NCBI RefSeq assembly: GCF_023062595.1
Contig: NZ_JALLAN010000005.1
Location: 1 to 64,000, forward strand
DNA length: 64,000 bases
Origin: Arthrobacter rhizosphaerae
GTDB lineage: Bacteria > Actinomycetota > Actinomycetes > Actinomycetales > Micrococcaceae
Reading direction: 5' to 3'
Below the pieces are notes generated by a model. That model saw nothing but the letters and a program-made list of their open reading frames with translations, was not told the origin of the DNA and ran no database searches. A program made the translations under genes and the position numbers. Below, in pieces: positions 62,745 through 64,000 of this stretch; within the stretch, counting starts at the first letter, position 1; every line of letters begins with the position of its first letter.

Positions 62745-64000
62745 TCAGCTCTTGGCGTTGCCGGCGTCGTCGTTGGAGTCATCCCCGGTGTCGTCGTCGT
62801 TGACTTCAGCTTCAGCTGAACTTTCCGGCTTCCCCTGCTCATCCTTATCAAACCCGCCGCTCAGCAACTTTTGGAGCGCGTCGTCCACTTCCGTTTCACT
62901 GGCCTCTGCAAGTTTGCGGCGGCTGCTGAAGCCTTGCGGATCATCAAGGTCCTCGGCTGTGGGAAGCAAATCGGGGTGATGCCATATGGCGTCCCTGCCG
63001 GCAACGCCCCGCTCGGCCTTTAGGGAGGCCCAGAGGGTGGCAGCTTCACGGAGCCGGCGCGGACGCAACTCGAGTCCCACCAATGAGGAGAAGGCGTGTT
63101 CGGCGGGGCCTCCGGTTGCCCGCCGGCGCCGGACCGTCTCGCGAAGCGCAGAGGCTGACGGAAGCATCTTCTCCGTGGCCGCCGCAGTGAGCTCATCCAC
63201 CCACCCTTCAACCAAGGCCAGAGCGGTTTCCAGCTTCTCAAGGGCCTGTTCCTGGGCAGGTGTCCGCTGGGGCATAAAGACTCCCTGGGAGAGTGCCTCC
63301 TGGATACCTTCAGGATTGCCGGGATCCAGTTCCCTCGCCAGCTCTTCAATCTTGGTCATGTCGATATGGATCCCGCGGGCGTAGGCCTCAATGGCTCCCA
63401 GGAGATGCCCACGAAGCCACGGCACCTGCACGAACAGCCGGGCATGGGCAGCCTCGCGGACCGCAAGGAATAGGCGGATGTCTCCCTCAGGCAGGCTGAG
63501 CCCCTCACCAAACTTTGCCACGTTGGCGGGCAGCAGTGCCATCTCCAGATCGGCCAGGGGAACCCCGATGTCGGTAGAGCTGACCACTTCGGCTGAGAGG
63601 GCGCCGATGGCCTGACCCAACTGCATGCCGAAGATTGCCCCGCCCATGTTCTGAAGCATCGAGGAAGCGCCACCCATCATGGACTTCATTTCCTCGGGAA
63701 GCTGACCGCTCAAAGCGTTCGTCAGGGCGTTGGCGATGCTGTTTGCCACGGGTTCCGTAAGCCGCTTCCACGTGCCGAGGGTTTCTTCAACCCACTCTGC
63801 GCGGGACCAGGCCCGGCCGATGAGCCCTGTAGCCGGAAGCTCAGTGACCTGGTCAAGCCACAGCTCGGCAAGGCGAAGAGCTTCATCGATTTCGCGGGAC
63901 TGCTGCGAGGTTACTGACGGGTCTGAGCCGCTGGCCGCTACTCTACGGGCGTTCTCGTGAGCCAGTTGCCAGTTGACAGGACCTTCTGAGGAAGCGCTCA
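62745..64000 (-). CDS. zinc-dependent metalloprotease (DUF2342), 5' end missing
   Basis: The frame is open to the window edge, so the N-terminus is beyond it; 418 codons are visible (first complete codon at 63998). The opening G-P-V-N-W-Q-L-A-H-E-N-A and the I-D-E-A-L-R-L-A-E-L-W-L run match the actinobacterial DUF2342/TIGR03624 family; R-E-A-A-H-A-R-L-F (near residue 180 of the visible part) belongs to its metal-site region. The C-terminal 40 residues are acidic (D-D-D-T-G-D-D). An ATG at 63749 is internal, not the start. It converges with the YgjP gene. Confidence 0.85.
   Translation of the reverse strand, partial: SASSEGPVNWQLAHENARRVAASGSDPSVTSQQSREIDEALRLAELWLDQVTELPATGLIGRAWSRAEWVEETLGTWKRLTEPVANSIANALTNALSGQLPEEMKSMMGGASSMLQNMGGAIFGMQLGQAIGALSAEVVSSTDIGVPLADLEMALLPANVAKFGEGLSLPEGDIRLFLAVREAAHARLFVQVPWLRGHLLGAIEAYARGIHIDMTKIEELARELDPGNPEGIQEALSQGVFMPQRTPAQEQALEKLETALALVEGWVDELTAAATEKMLPSASALRETVRRRRATGGPAEHAFSSLVGLELRPRRLREAATLWASLKAERGVAGRDAIWHHPDLLPTAEDLDDPQGFSSRRKLAEASETEVDDALQKLLSGGFDKDEQGKPESSAEAEVNDDDTGDDSNDDAGNAKS

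Overview
The window reads as a chromosomal core segment of a high-GC actinobacterium of the family Micrococcaceae, most likely Arthrobacter, Paenarthrobacter or Pseudarthrobacter. This rests on the gene families present (DUF3117, DUF3107, AdnAB, UvrD2, the actinobacterial type of DapD, a HemQ-dependent heme pathway), on frequent GTG starts, and on gene order. From memory, two blocks follow Mycobacterium tuberculosis order: dapD/dapE - LOG - DivIVA-domain - DUF3117 - O-methyltransferase - sigE - anti-sigma - tatB - mrp - DUF1003 - MgtE-like (about 2.5-17.6 kb), and RhlE-type helicase - ferritin-like - DUF3107 - TetR - moeB - ATL - adnA - adnB - nudC - uvrD2 - zinc metalloprotease (about 22-64 kb). 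I see no prophage, transposase, CRISPR array, rRNA or tRNA.

Layout: 0-2.5 kb, a TetR regulator, an unknown protein and a secreted lysozyme-like-fold protein. 2.5-4.8 kb, divergent dapD and dapE for lysine and peptidoglycan diaminopimelate. 4.8-8.1 kb, gluABCD-type glutamate uptake. 8.3-11.3 kb, LOG, a DivIVA-domain protein overlapping a GT-C mannosyltransferase, and DUF3117. 11.4-18.6 kb, the sigE/anti-sigma/tatB/mrp envelope-stress block with a soluble MgtE-like regulator and a DUF1003 membrane protein. 18.6-26.7 kb, aminopeptidase P, a PHP phosphoesterase, an orphan DNA methyltransferase, a DEAD-box helicase, an RNB nuclease and a ferritin-like protein. 26.7-30 kb, thiE facing a TPP-riboswitch-controlled thiO-thiS-thiG. 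30-33.4 kb, a pterin dehydratase/VOC fusion, small proteins, TetR, and MoeB with a rhodanese domain. 33.4-45.9 kb, a nearly complete heme pathway: hemA, diverging from hemE-hemY, then hemQ-hemH-hemC-hemD-hemB-(LLM flavoprotein)-hemL. 45.9-48.6 kb, the metNIQ methionine importer. 48.9-64 kb, a DNA-repair island: epsilon-like exonuclease, ATL protein, AdnA, AdnB, a kinase-fold protein, NudC, UvrD2, a YgjP-type metallopeptidase and a zinc metalloprotease cut by the window edge.

How the genes work together: the heme genes take glutamyl-tRNA through ALA, porphobilinogen and uroporphyrinogen, then finish by the coproporphyrin-dependent route (HemY/CgoX, HemH/CpfC, HemQ/ChdC). hemN or hemF is not needed for that route. 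ThiO, ThiS and ThiG make the thiazole of thiamine and ThiE joins it to the pyrimidine; no thiF is present, so the nearby MoeB-rhodanese protein is the likely ThiS activator. ATL, AdnA and AdnB overlap start-to-stop and are probably translated together for double-strand-break and alkyl-damage repair.

The most striking sequence-level features are: (1) about sixteen genes whose start codon lies 5-7 nt after a TANNNT hexamer, the layout of leaderless transcripts, including a 39-codon ORF that has no other support; (2) a perfect 8-bp inverted repeat upstream of hemQ whose core TTCTACACG also lies just after the -35 of the hemA promoter, suggesting a common heme regulator; (3) a flavoprotein oxidoreductase translationally coupled to hemB; (4) an MgtE sensor without its membrane domain, overlapping a DUF1003 membrane protein; (5) a phosphotransferase-fold protein next to AdnAB that lacks the usual metal-binding aspartate.
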